Assembly: GCA_039545355.1 (NCBI GenBank)
Contig: BCJJ01000020.1
Span: forward strand, 310,001-374,000
Length of the DNA: 64,000 nucleotides
From: Trichosporon coremiiforme
Taxonomy: Eukaryota > Basidiomycota > Tremellomycetes > Trichosporonales > Trichosporonaceae
Reading direction: 5' to 3'
In this document: in pieces, positions 44,542 to 55,800 of the stretch
Position numbering within the stretch: position 1 is the stretch's first letter
Layout of the letters: every line of letters starts with the position of its first letter
Notes under the pieces: model-generated
Told to the model about the DNA's origin: nothing
Databases searched by the model: none
What the model saw: only the letters and a program-made list of their open reading frames with translations
Program-made: the position numbers and the translations under genes

Positions 44542-47500
44542 AGTTGCAAGCGCGCGGTTAGGCTCGTCTGGGTAACGTCTGCAAAACTCTCAGCGCTATG
44601 GATCCTGGCATCCTTTCAGGAACGTCGCTGGCGGATTACACAATCAGATCAGGCGAGGGAGTACGCACGTCCACGGCGTCACTCGTGTGCACGCATGCAT
44701 ACAAACAATAGGCAGAACTACCTTCCTGCCTATGCCTGGTGCCCGAATCGAGTACAATTACGGGGTCGGTCCCCGTGAGCTTATTACCATGTTTGCGCTT
44801 TGCAATGACGAAAAGAACAATAAGCTTAGATTTGCGTTCGAAATCTGTGTCGTCTGTCTGGCACAATTGCGTCTATATCACAGCCCGAGCTTCGAGCGCG
44901 CAGGTGCCAGTCCCAAACCCCATTTAGAGTTGGCTTCTGAACCTACCTCTATTTTACTGCGTCTTGCGTCTTCCTCTGGATTCTCGACCCACTCTTCCAC
45001 CGGCATTCGGGCATCCACTCGAGGCTGCTGTACAGCCGTCTGCGAGCGGTGCGCGTGCATCGTGGCGCCTGTGCATTAGAGCTTGGAAGCTGTGGAGCGT
45101 AATGTCAGCCGCATCGACACGAACACGCAGATCTGGGGGTATCTGCGACTCTGGGCTCGTGAGAAGTGAACATGCCACTGCATTCATTCCCCACCTGCTT
45201 CTGCGCAGGTATGAGTAAATATCGGTCAATTGGGTTTCGAGTAATGAAAGGATTGATTGATGCGCAGGCTACGGCTAGCCAGTGCGAGCTCGTCAATCAA
45301 GCCCGCCCACGCCCGCCCACATGACACCACGCGGTGCACAGGCGACTGCGGCTCGTATCGCGTCCTCTGTCCGATACGTACTGCCAAAGCTGAGACGAAG
45401 CGCTCCTAGCGCAGTGCAAAAGCGCGGAGGAAGATTGCATCGGGCGGTGCCGAAGGGGCGACAGCCCCGTGACATCCGCGGCGTACGACGCTGATCTCGG
45501 AAGCACGGCTGTTCTGGCTGAGAGTGTTACGCCGTCATGCTGGCGACAGACTCCCGTATCCTTGGGTCCCTTATGCGGACGTCTCGTGCGCCCGGGGAGT
45601 CCTGAGCGAGGATCTGAGGTCAGGGGATGGATGAGGGCTGAGTTTCGCATGTTTCCTGGGATGCCCTATCGGTGCTCTGGTTGCGTCTCTGCTATTGTGC
45701 GTCGTGTACTGCGCAGGTTTGGGCCGAGGGAACCGGAAGAAGCAAGTCTGGGTCGGTGGTATGTCGGGGTGTGGATCTGCGAGTGAGACAGGGTTTCACC
45801 AAGAAAAGCTCAACCCCGCTAGCCCGGACGCATTGCCCGCCAACAGCGCGCCACGCTCGCGTGTGTGTGTCATGCCAGCGCTAAAGCTGCCGCGGTTCTG
45901 CGGTACCCCTTAGTCGACGTGCGATAGCCAGAAGACAAGTGAATCAGGGTCAGGGTTTCTGTTTGTTCTGGGTGCCTGGCTTTTTCTGGTGTTTCCTGCG
46001 GGTTCCCTGGCGTTTTTCGTTGTTGTCATCCCTGCATGTTCTCCAAGCCCTGGAAGACGATCCCTGGCCGCTTTACCCTGAGCCGGATGCGCTAACACCT
46101 GCAGCGTTGTACGGAAACATGCCTGGTCCCTGAGTGACCGCGCTGACCGATGCCTAAGGTTGGGATCAAGACCGACAGGCTGTCCAGACTCGCTGATTAC
46201 GAACTTGTTACATGCTGTTCGCTTGCATCGCTGCCGGCGGCTGCTTGCATGTGTTCCGCCTGTCTCGGCACAACCATGCGCTCGCAGCAGATGGAGCCGT
46301 CAGCTGGTGTCTCGGGGCTCGCCACGCCGAGCAACACGGAGCCCCCGCGCACCACCAGCCGCCGAAGAGTGGGCTGCTCAGTGGGTCCGATGACGACCTA
46401 TGACAGAACTCTGAACACCCCGCACCTGCCGGGCCGCACGGTCCGGTGCACGGTAGAACTTCTGCCTCGATCTGCCTAAAGCCCCCATCATGGAGAGAGT
46501 CTTCTTCAGTAGCGAACCCCTGGAGCCTCGTTCTGCATGTCTGCACAGTGGGTGCAGTGGGGCGCTCTTGGCGAATGATCTCGTGCTTAAATGCCATTAG
46601 ATGCCGCAGAGACGAGGCATTCCTTTGAGCCGATTATCCGCGGCTCGCCGACGGCCCCGTCCCGCCGCAGTGGAATGCAGATCCCTGGTCACTCTATCGT
46701 GCCCATATGATGCGGATGCTCGAAACGAGGCGAACCGAGCAAAGGCTCGGTCCTGCGTTCCTCATTCTATTCTGTATGGGTTCGTTCCGAGGTGAGGGCC
46801 GATCGTCAATCCAAAGGGACTGAGGCGCCCACGTTCCCAGCGTGAAGCATTGAACAAGTGACAGATCGGGGCATGTGCCTCGACGAGACTCGCAGCACTC
46901 GCCTCCTCTCGCCAATGTCGGCTGCTTGGACACGATAAGATGGAGGCATGGCAGGAGACGAGCGTGTCCGACCCAGTCTGCCACCGTATCTGGGGAATCG
47001 GCAAACCAGAGAACGGGTAAGCAGAAAAGAAACGGGCATCTGAGACCGTCCCGCTCGCGAGATATGGCGATAGAGGTCGCCCGAGCACCAGCCTGCCCCC
47101 AGTCTGCCGTTGTTGCAATGTCGGGAAACCCATCCGACGGACCCCTACCAGGGGGATGAGCCCGACAACCCGCAACGAGATGAGGGGAGAACCCTAGTCC
47201 TTCTGGCCAGGTACGGAGGTGCGGGGCTGTCACTCTGCGACCTGCGCTACTGGGCTGCCTCCTGGCACTCTGGCACTGCCGCACACTGCCTATTCATGTC
47301 GCGTGCCGCACCGCCGGCAACGGCAAGGCACGCTGCGAGACACTCTCGCGAGCGCATGTCGCTTGTCTGCTTGTTCCAGACGGATCAGACGGGTTGCACC
47401 ACCGATGTCAATGACGAGAGTCGCGGCACCAGCAACCGTTTCACGTCACCATCACTTGTTGTATTCATATAAGATGCAAAGCCCGGAGGAATGCTTCAGA

Positions 47501-47932
47501 CTGTATCCAGATCTAGGGAGTCAGGGACAGCGGCGCCCACTCCGCGTCGGACTCCATAGTGGGTTGCGAACATGGAGGCATGGTCAAAGGACATACCATG
47601 CACACCGAGAGACTTAGTGCTGGAGTGTGGACCGACGTCTCCTACACCTGATTGATCACCTTTGCAGACCCTCAGATACAGCGTTACACGAGCTCCTGCC
47701 GTGCTGGTACCTCGCTGCAATCGGTAGAATATGAATGGCCTAGTTCATCCGTGCATTGCTGAAGATAGTTGCAGCTGTGCGCTAGTCTATTGACCTACTA
47801 CCGGACTTTAGGAAACACAACGACAACGGTAAGAGCTGCATGGGTGGGAAGGCCTGGCTGGAGCGACCCCCGCACGTAGATCTTCGCAAGTGACACTCTG
47901 CCGGTTTCGATGCTGTAAGCCCAAGGATAATT

Positions 47933-50900
47933 TCAGGTAAGGCGGGGGTGCATGTGGGTGTCGCCAGCATCATCCCCTGCACCGTTCTCGTACGTTTCTT
48001 GCGGTGTCCGATGGTGACCACGTAAGTCAGTGTAAAAGTCAGGCGTCAGGCCCTGGAAAGTGTCAGCGTCGATGCACGTGGTCCATGATGCAGCCCTGCA
48101 TTTAGACCCAATAAGCGAGGAGAGACATATTATCTCCACTGGTCTCCAGTGCTCCTCTCAGCTCAGTGTTGAACTTGGCTCGCTCCACAGTGTGGAGACC
48201 AAGTTCTCCAGGACACACTGACAAGGAACCAGTAATCGTTGCTAATAGCGTACGAGGCACAGCTGTAACGGTGTCTCGGGAACCAAATGCGGTTCCTCGA
48301 AAGACAAGGTTGTGGACCATACGGACCATTTGACCTCAGACTCTGGAACGTCAAACTAAAACAACAGTTCCCACGACCTAGCACCAGGATCTCAATGTTG
48401 TTTCACAGAGAATGTGTACTCTCGTCTTGCCTCTCTCCCATCATTCTGGCGACATCACTCACAGCTTTCGCGCGATCCTCGACGTTGAAGGGACCCTTGA
48501 GGTCTCCATGGAAATGAGATGACACCTCATCACGGAACTGCTGGACAGGGTTGAGCCCCTTCTTGGCACAGCTGGTCGGCGTCAGTTCCATTGCCGTACT
48601 CCGCATCTGGAAGGGACAGAGAAGAGGCGAGCGCTGCTACCTAGCAGTACCCCCTCCTCTTCCCTTTCCTCTCCAATGAATACTCACATCCAGGAGAACC
48701 ATCGGTGACCGGTCGTGACGTCTGCAATCGAGCGTCAGCGATGGGGCGATCGAGGTATCATGGCGATGACGACAGCCTTATCAGTGGAACAAGGGCAGTG
48801 GCTGATAGGAATTGCCATTCAGGCGCTTGCCCAATGTCTCCGATCCACTGAAACGACGGAGCAGGCCTATGTCGATACGAGCGTCAATGGCGAGGAAGCC
48901 GCTCCAATCTGATCTGTCCGCCGGCATTCGTGACTCACGAGTGATCTCGTCCGCGTGAATGACCTCCAAGACAGCCGCCGACTCCTCGTCCTTCGCCAGC
49001 CTCAGCTTAGCTAGAGTTAACGGGTTCATGTCAACACCTCGAGCCTCAGCGACAAGATGGATAATTGCGATACGCGACAAAAGCGAGTCGGCGGTCTCCA
49101 TCGCGGACTTCCAGAGACCGGCGTGAACTGAACTGCGTTAGCTGAGGGGACTCAAAAAATGCGCAATGCTGGACATACCAGTCTGCGATCCAAAGTAAGA
49201 ACCCATCTCCTGCGACAATTAGTGTTCCACAACTTCCAACTGTTCTCACTCTTAACCGCTTGTTCAGCAGTGAGAAGTGCTTAGCCTCGTCTTCCGCGAC
49301 CTTGGCCCAGTCGAGGAAGTACTCAACCGGCAAGCGCTCTCCCTCGATCTCAAACTCGGCAAAACGAGCTATGATGTCCCACGCAAGATCAATCGCGTAC
49401 TGTTCAATGTTCGCGAGGGCATCTATTGGTTAAAGGTGGAGAAGACGAAGCAAATCGATGGCGATTTTTTCAAGCGGCCACGAACGGATATTTTGCGATG
49501 CACGAGCGTTAGAGCAAATCCGTGAGAGTCAGAAATATGGAGAGTAGGTGAGTGGAGAGAAATCACAGACGTTTCATGGTCGACAATTGAGGTGAAGCAG
49601 AGGAAGCGTCAGTAACTCGCTAACGACTATCAGTTTAGGTGACTCACGAAGCATCTTGATTCGCGATTTTTCTGTTCCACCTCGGCCACTGCGAAACGAT
49701 CAGAATTGGCACCACCGGAAGGAAGTACTACTCACAGTTTTCCTCGCTTGTTGGGCGGGACGATGGTAGCGAAGCGCGGCGGCTCATCGAGGAGCCCGAC
49801 CGTCTCGCGGATGCGCTTGATCTCCCCCTTGGTTGGCCGGATCGACTTCAACTTGCCCGCACGCATGCGCTGGACACCCTCCTTCGTGAGGATACACTTC
49901 AGGTCGGGATCAGCGGTGGCGAGAACGAGATGAGCGAAGCCGAGAAGAGAGGTCGGAAGCTCGGACGGCAGCTCGAGCTGCGGCTGGCCCGGCACGGTGG
50001 AGGGGATCGGACCATCGCCGAGGTTAAGGTCCTTGAGCGAAGGGATAGGCGGATCAGCGAACTCTGCGTTGTTAGCAATGCAGCGTCATGAACACGTGAA
50101 GAGTGACGAAGTGTGAGCAAGATGGCGCAAGGAAGCGAGGAAGAGGAGAAGACAAAGTCGAACGGTGGATGATGGCACACGCCGTCAGGGGAAACTGCAG
50201 CGGAGCCAACCAGCGGGCAAGGCTCGCCTTTGGCGTCACTCTGCACATGTTTTAGGAGTCAGGAAGCCTGAAGGGGGGGAGAAGAGACATCGAATGATCA
50301 TGACAGGCGGTGGAGTTGACGTCAACCACGCCTTCCTCGCCAGGTCGTTGGCATGCAACCCACCCTCCTCGTCCTTCCTCGTCCTTCCTCGACCCACAGA
50401 GCGCAGTCCAGCTGTCCGTAGATATCCTAGATCATGCACGTACCTTCGCTGACCCCGCGGAACTCCACAACCTCCCATTCATGTCCTCCATCGTTGTGCG
50501 GGGCGTCGACCCACACCTCAGCATCGTCTCCCTTCCCGATCACCTCGACGTTGTACGTGCAAGTCTTCAGTCCAGTAGCTGAAAGTTAGTACTATGTAGC
50601 TTTTCAATAGTCGGTCGGTCTTATTCACAGCTGCTTCCGTCGCGCATGTCTGGGGCGTCAGCATTCGCCGGTGGCAACAGAAGCAGAGGACATACCGAAA
50701 TCGTACTGGTGCCATGGGCAGACTGAAGCGTCAGCTCGATAGCAATGTGCCGGTAGCTCACCAACTGCGCGAGTGTCCTCAATGTCGTCAATCTCGATCT
50801 CGGCGTGGCTGAGAGGAGCGCCAAGGTGAGGACAGGTCTCTTCCATGCAGTACAGCTCGGGCTTGTCCGAACCAGGGTTCTGGACTGTGGCGAGCGTAGG

Positions 50901-51144
50901 ACACGGTGCCTCCTTTTCGGTAGCCTCATTAGCATCCGCGGATTCAGCTCCCGGCTTGTTGGAATCGTAGACGTTGTTGACACGGAACAGTAGGAGGCGG
51001 TGGTAGGTCGAGGGCTGCGTCTTTGTGCGGAGGGCGAGATGGAAGCGGGTGTGCGAGTAGGTGTCCGCGAGGCGGCATGCTCTTTTGAATCAGTACAATG
51101 CAATTGATCAGGACGCACCTCACTCGGCCTCTGACAGCGGTCAT
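47933..51144 (-). CDS. Rieske [2Fe-2S] - DUF455 (ferritin-like) fusion protein
   Basis: Thirteen exons: 51144-51119, 51081-50762, 50722-50696, 50649-50629, 50578-50444, 50063-49736, 49688-49648, 49422-49250, 49209-49179, 49127-48939, 48721-48688, 48571-48463, 48052-47933 (517 aa). The N-terminal Rieske domain has cluster ligands Cys92/His94 (CPHLG) and Cys117/His120 (CPWH). Residues about 185-510 are DUF455: HALANIEQYAIDLAWD (from 300), DEAKHF (Glu345, His348), HAGLW, and EVIHADEITH (Glu422/His425, Glu428/His431), paired ExxH motifs like di-iron carboxylate proteins. A redox role with electron flow from the Rieske cluster to a metal centre is inference. The fusion joins across a 380-nt intron. 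Read alone, the DUF455 part has no ATG between an upstream stop and its first exon, which argues against two genes. Most introns are 37-51 nt, but five are 116-410 nt. Confidence 0.82.
50366..50390. repeat. 10-bp repeat (CCTCGTCCTT) inside the 380-nt intron
   Basis: About 2.5 copies within the long intron joining the Rieske and DUF455 parts. Confidence 0.8.
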
Positions 51145-52803
51145 GACGGCGTAGTGGCGGAGGATACGATGCAAGGGGAGAATGGTGGTAATGGAGGATT
51201 AAGGACGTCGAGTCGGGACGAATGACGGTACGGAGGGAGATTGGGAGATACAGGGTGGTTCAATATTTTGGAGACGGGGGAGATATCTTCCGATGATTAG
51301 CCGGAGGGGGGGGTGGAGGTCTGCCCAGGTACACGGTCTTTTCGCGGGCGGGCGTTGGGCACACTGGCCAGACAGACCAGACAGGAGCCGAGACAATCGA
51401 CCGAGGGGAGCACGCCGAATTGACGGAATTCGGCCTTGAATTGCTACAGGCTAGGATGCATGCACGCACATCGGTCGCGTGGTCAGCTCAATTAGTCCGC
51501 GGTAGTCACCATGGAGATGACGAACGGACGTATGGCGGAACGAATGCTCGCGATAAGTGAACCTGCGACATGAGACGGGCGGCTAGTTATCAGGAAGGGC
51601 TGCTGGGATGCAGGCATGGTGAAGGGAGGCGGCGGCTCTGGGCGGGCGCCGTCACGCACGACTGTGGTCAGGGGAAGGCGCGTTTCGGCTTGACGCGAGA
51701 GGTCGGAAAAGGGTAAGGACGGAGATGGCTACCGACTGCCGAATGGAACGGGAAGGATGGAAAGGACACTCAATCGCGCGACGCCGTCACCCATTGCATT
51801 GCACCTAAAGGCACCCTTCTCCCGCCTGCGCCTGAGAGCATGCAAGACGACACTACGACAGCATGCATGCATCCGACTTCTGGAAGCATTCAGACGACCG
51901 AATCCATGCACTCAGACTTTCCACTCTCACGGCGCCTCGTCCATCCGCTCGCGTGCGTACGCAGTGAGGACGCGCGGCCGAACGCGTGAGACGCGATGCA
52001 TGCAGTGGGTGCAGGTCCCCTAGCTCGAGTTCTGTGCCGAGTCCCGAGTTCCAACCGGCGACAGGCTATTCATTCTTAGGGTCGCATGGTATAGCACCCT
52101 TTCTCCCAGCTCTGACGCCAGCTCCGCTGGATCTACTTTCCATCCACCGCGACGTTCACGTTCAACGCATCTTACGTTTTCATCTCCCTCACACCACCCG
52201 ATCTACTCTCCACGACTGGCAACCTATCGTTGCACATTGTCGACAACGGCCATCGAACCAGCGCCCGTCATACTTAGTCTGTGTGTGACGGACGTCATCC
52301 ACCACTTTTCCATTCCACCCGCCGGCCGGCCTCCCTTCCCACCTCCACACAGGCAGGCACTCCGGCTCTCGATCTGGATCATTAAACCTTGCTTCGCCGG
52401 AGAGCCCATCCGACCGCACCCCGTCCATCAGTGCCGTGTAGCGCACGTACGCCTGCCTCACCAAGCACCCTGGCCCAGCTGCTCAGCCATACCCGCTTGG
52501 CGTCGGCGGAGAGTCGCGAGCACGGCACCTATTCTTAAGTTCGCCACCCCTCTACGTCCTGAGCGTCTGCCTGCCTTCGCTGGGGCCTGACGGTGACCAT
52601 GTCTGCGCTCGGTTACAGCCTTGGACAAACGCCTGGCGCCGCTGTCGCGAGCCCTTCCTTGCAGTGCGTACCAGCATTCCAATCCGTCCCTCCAGCATCC
52701 GTCCCTTCCTCTCATTCATTATCTTTCGATATTGAACTTCGAAGTTAACTCTCATTGTCACATCCAACATTTTCTACCCACCATTCCGTTCCTTTAAGCG
52801 CTA
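51145..52803. other. intergenic, divergent promoter region
   Basis: 1.66 kb between the divergent Rieske-DUF455 (-) and DOCK (+) genes. GCATGCATGC-type alternating runs occur near 51455 and 51860. No gene motif or clear TATA box seen. Confidence 0.5.
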
Positions 52804-55800
52804 ATGCGTCGCAGTAGAAAGGGCGCCTGGGAGCCCCTCCCCTACATCTACTCCGGCCTCGTCGTTCACCCCTTCCACCCGTCGTCCTCCCAGCCAGCCT
52901 CCCCCAACAACGCTCTCAAGTCCCCGACGACATTTTCACGACCACGAGTCCCGTCCTTCTCGACAATAGCCGGTCGAGATGACACCTTCTACTCTTCCCG
53001 TACGAATCCTCACGAGGTAAACCTCGACGTAGGCGACGAGTTCTTCGCTTTCGAGGAGTATCGGAGCGCAGAGGAGGGAGACGATTCCATTTGGTACAGA
53101 GGGTCCGTGTGATCACTTTACGCTAGTCGCTCTGCTGACAGTACCAGATATGTTGTCCAAGGCGTTTCGCTGCCGATGCTCATGCCCGACGCCGAGTCGC
53201 CTGATCTCTATCCGAAAGCTGAGCCCTCCGTTCTCATCGGAATCTTCCCAGCCGCCGCAGTTCACGTTCGGCATAACGCCGTCACGGAAAGCGAAGTCCT
53301 CACGGCCGCTCATGAGCAGGCGCGAGAACTTGCAGAGGCCCGTTCGCGCGAGCTTCGAATGGCAGCGGTGCGAGAGGAGGACGAGTTCGACGAGGGCGAG
53401 AGAGAGCAAGATGGCGGGCTCGAGGAGGGAGAGCACGGCCGCGACGACCGACCAAACGGCAACAGTAACGTCATCCGAAGACCCCACCGACCTAAGTCTC
53501 TCGTTCTTGCGGCCGAGCCCAGAATAAAGGAGCAGCCGCCGCTTCCGACCCTCACCGCTGGTGACTCGACTGTTGCGGGTCAACAATGGCCTTTGGTTGA
53601 CGAAATTGCCTGTGCAATCAGGGAGTGGTACGCTGTGAGTTGTGTGTATCGTGTGTGGTGGCTGACAGCAGCGCCTGCCAACGTATCTTGCTATGCGCGA
53701 GTACCGTCTCTTCAACGCAGTCGTCCAGCACATCGACGCGCTGTTCCTGGGCCGCCGACAACTGTTGTCACAGATGCTCAGCAGCGACGAGCTTGTCCGA
53801 ATCCGCCGGGAATGCGTTTCACGTCTCGTCAAGTGCAACGTTGCCCAGGGTCTTGAGGTCATAGTACGAAGTCTCAAGGATGGCAGCGTTGTGGGGGTGG
53901 ACAAGGACCGAGCATTGACGAGTTCTGGCTGGATGGGCGGAATCATCGCGTACATTTATCAAGTCCAGGTGAGTTTTGGCTGCTCCAGCCACTGACAACA
54001 GCTCGCGTACATCGATCTCGTTCCCCTGGACGCTCTCTTCGGCAAGCAGACGATCCCCCACCCTCTCGCCACCTCCATCCGCGGCCCATCTTCTCCCCTA
54101 CAGAGCCCCACCGATGTCCCAGAAGGCATGGAGCTGTCCGCGAATACAGCTGCTGCAGCTGCAGCTAACGCTACCAGCGGGTACCACTGCCTATTCGACT
54201 TCCGTGCATTCGTCGCCAGTCCGTGCGCTCCCGGAGAGACGTGTGAACTGTTCTTCTCGCTCTACAGCAAGACGCAGAGCCGGTTCCTCACGGAAGAGTA
54301 CTGTCTGGTCCTCAACCACAACGGCAGCCCTGCGAGAGACGCAGAGCGGAGGTTAGGAAAGTTAAGGACGCTGTTCGTCGACCTGAGGGCCGACGATGTC
54401 CAGAGCGGAACGTACCTCGTCTGTCGTATTGTCCGCAACGGCAATATGAAGATTGGCACGGAAGCTAGCTCAGTCGGGTCCCCCGATACTCGGCCGAAGA
54501 ATAGGAGAGGCAGCACCATGTTCAGCGACGCACCTAGCAAGTGGCGAAGCTCGGTCTCGATCCCGGACAGTATAACGGACGACTCGGCCTCGACAACCTC
54601 CGGCTACGAGCCCCGACGAACTCGAACTATCGACACTCAGCAGTCGCGCGGATCTTTCTCGTCTTCAAAGTCTGGAGGCATCCGTCGTCCGTTTGGCTGT
54701 GCTGTGTTTGAACTGCCAACCATAAGCAGGCTGACGGGAGATGTCGGCGGAGAGGACCTGGCGATGCCGATCTACGTCGCCCGAGATGAGGCTAGCTTTG
54801 CCACTCTGCACGCTGACATTATCTTGCATAACGAGCGCGCCTACGACCGATCACCCCGAGCAGACGCTATTGCTTTTGGTCTGAGACTATTCCACGGCCC
54901 TCTTGATCAGATGATTAGAGAGCACCCGTCAATGCTGCTCGAGACGACACAGACTCTTCGTTTGGGATTCCCTGACGTTGTCCCGCCTGGTGCAGTTCGC
55001 AACGACCTGTACATCAAGCTTTGGACGGCATCCTTCTCGACCATGTTCCCGGCCGGCGGCACGTTGAGGGTACGGAAGACGGTGGCTCCCATTCCGGCCA
55101 GCACGCAAGTGACGTTGGAGGTGCGTCGCGCGGATGGTTCCATCGTTGCGGACTCTCTCTACGCCGGCGGATCGGGCGAGCCTCCCACTGGCCAGTACAA
55201 CTCGATCGTGTACTACCACAACGACCGCCCCACTTTCGGAGAGCTCGTGAAGATCGCCCTGCCACAAGGCACCGGAGACTGTCACCTGTTCCTCTCCTTC
55301 CGGCACCGCGCCAGGGAGCGCGAGATCTCACACGAGACGCCGTTCGCCTTCGCTTACCTCCCCCTCTTTGCTCACAACGCCTCAATCAAGGACGGAAAGC
55401 ACGAGCTGATCTTATACCACATGGAGAAGGCGGGAGTGCAACTGACGCCGAACTTATACTTCGAAGCTCCGTCGACCGGCGAACCGAAGCTTTCTGCCGA
55501 CGCTAGCCGATACATGACTGTCCTGCGCGACAGGATCTCGCTGTGGACATTCCTGTGCTCGACCCTTCACACTCAGGACGACACCCTGCGCGCTCTTTTC
55601 GCATGGCAGAGCGCAGACGCTGCAGCGCTGTGCAACACGCTGCAGATGTTCCAGTTCGTCGGCGAAGACGAGATCGCCAAGTTCCTCCAACCCGTTCTCG
55701 ACGCTCTGTTCGCCATCCTGGTTTCTCACTTAGGAGATCGCCGAGAAGAGGTCGATGAGCTGGTATTCAAGGGTCTGGTCAAGGTGCTGGCGATGCAGTC

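Larger units (their letters stand above)
34161..47932. other. 13.8-kb gene desert
   Basis: No gene with recognisable motifs, typical codon bias and splice signals was found on either strand, although neighbouring DNA carries about one gene per 1.5-2 kb. The first 2-4 kb may be promoter and leader of the HSF-type gene; it holds a GT-rich tract, a GGACT repeat and a CTG repeat. The rest is unstructured, with one 271-codon minus frame at 44541-43726. No LTRs, reverse-transcriptase or transposase motifs were seen. Options are a large intergenic regulatory region, noncoding RNA loci, or part of a regional centromere; the sequence alone does not decide. Confidence 0.5.

Noticed and set aside
48053..48938. 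C/D snoRNA inside the long introns of the Rieske-DUF455 gene
   Set aside because: TGATG- and CTGA-like strings occur, but none form a correctly spaced C/D pair with terminal stem.
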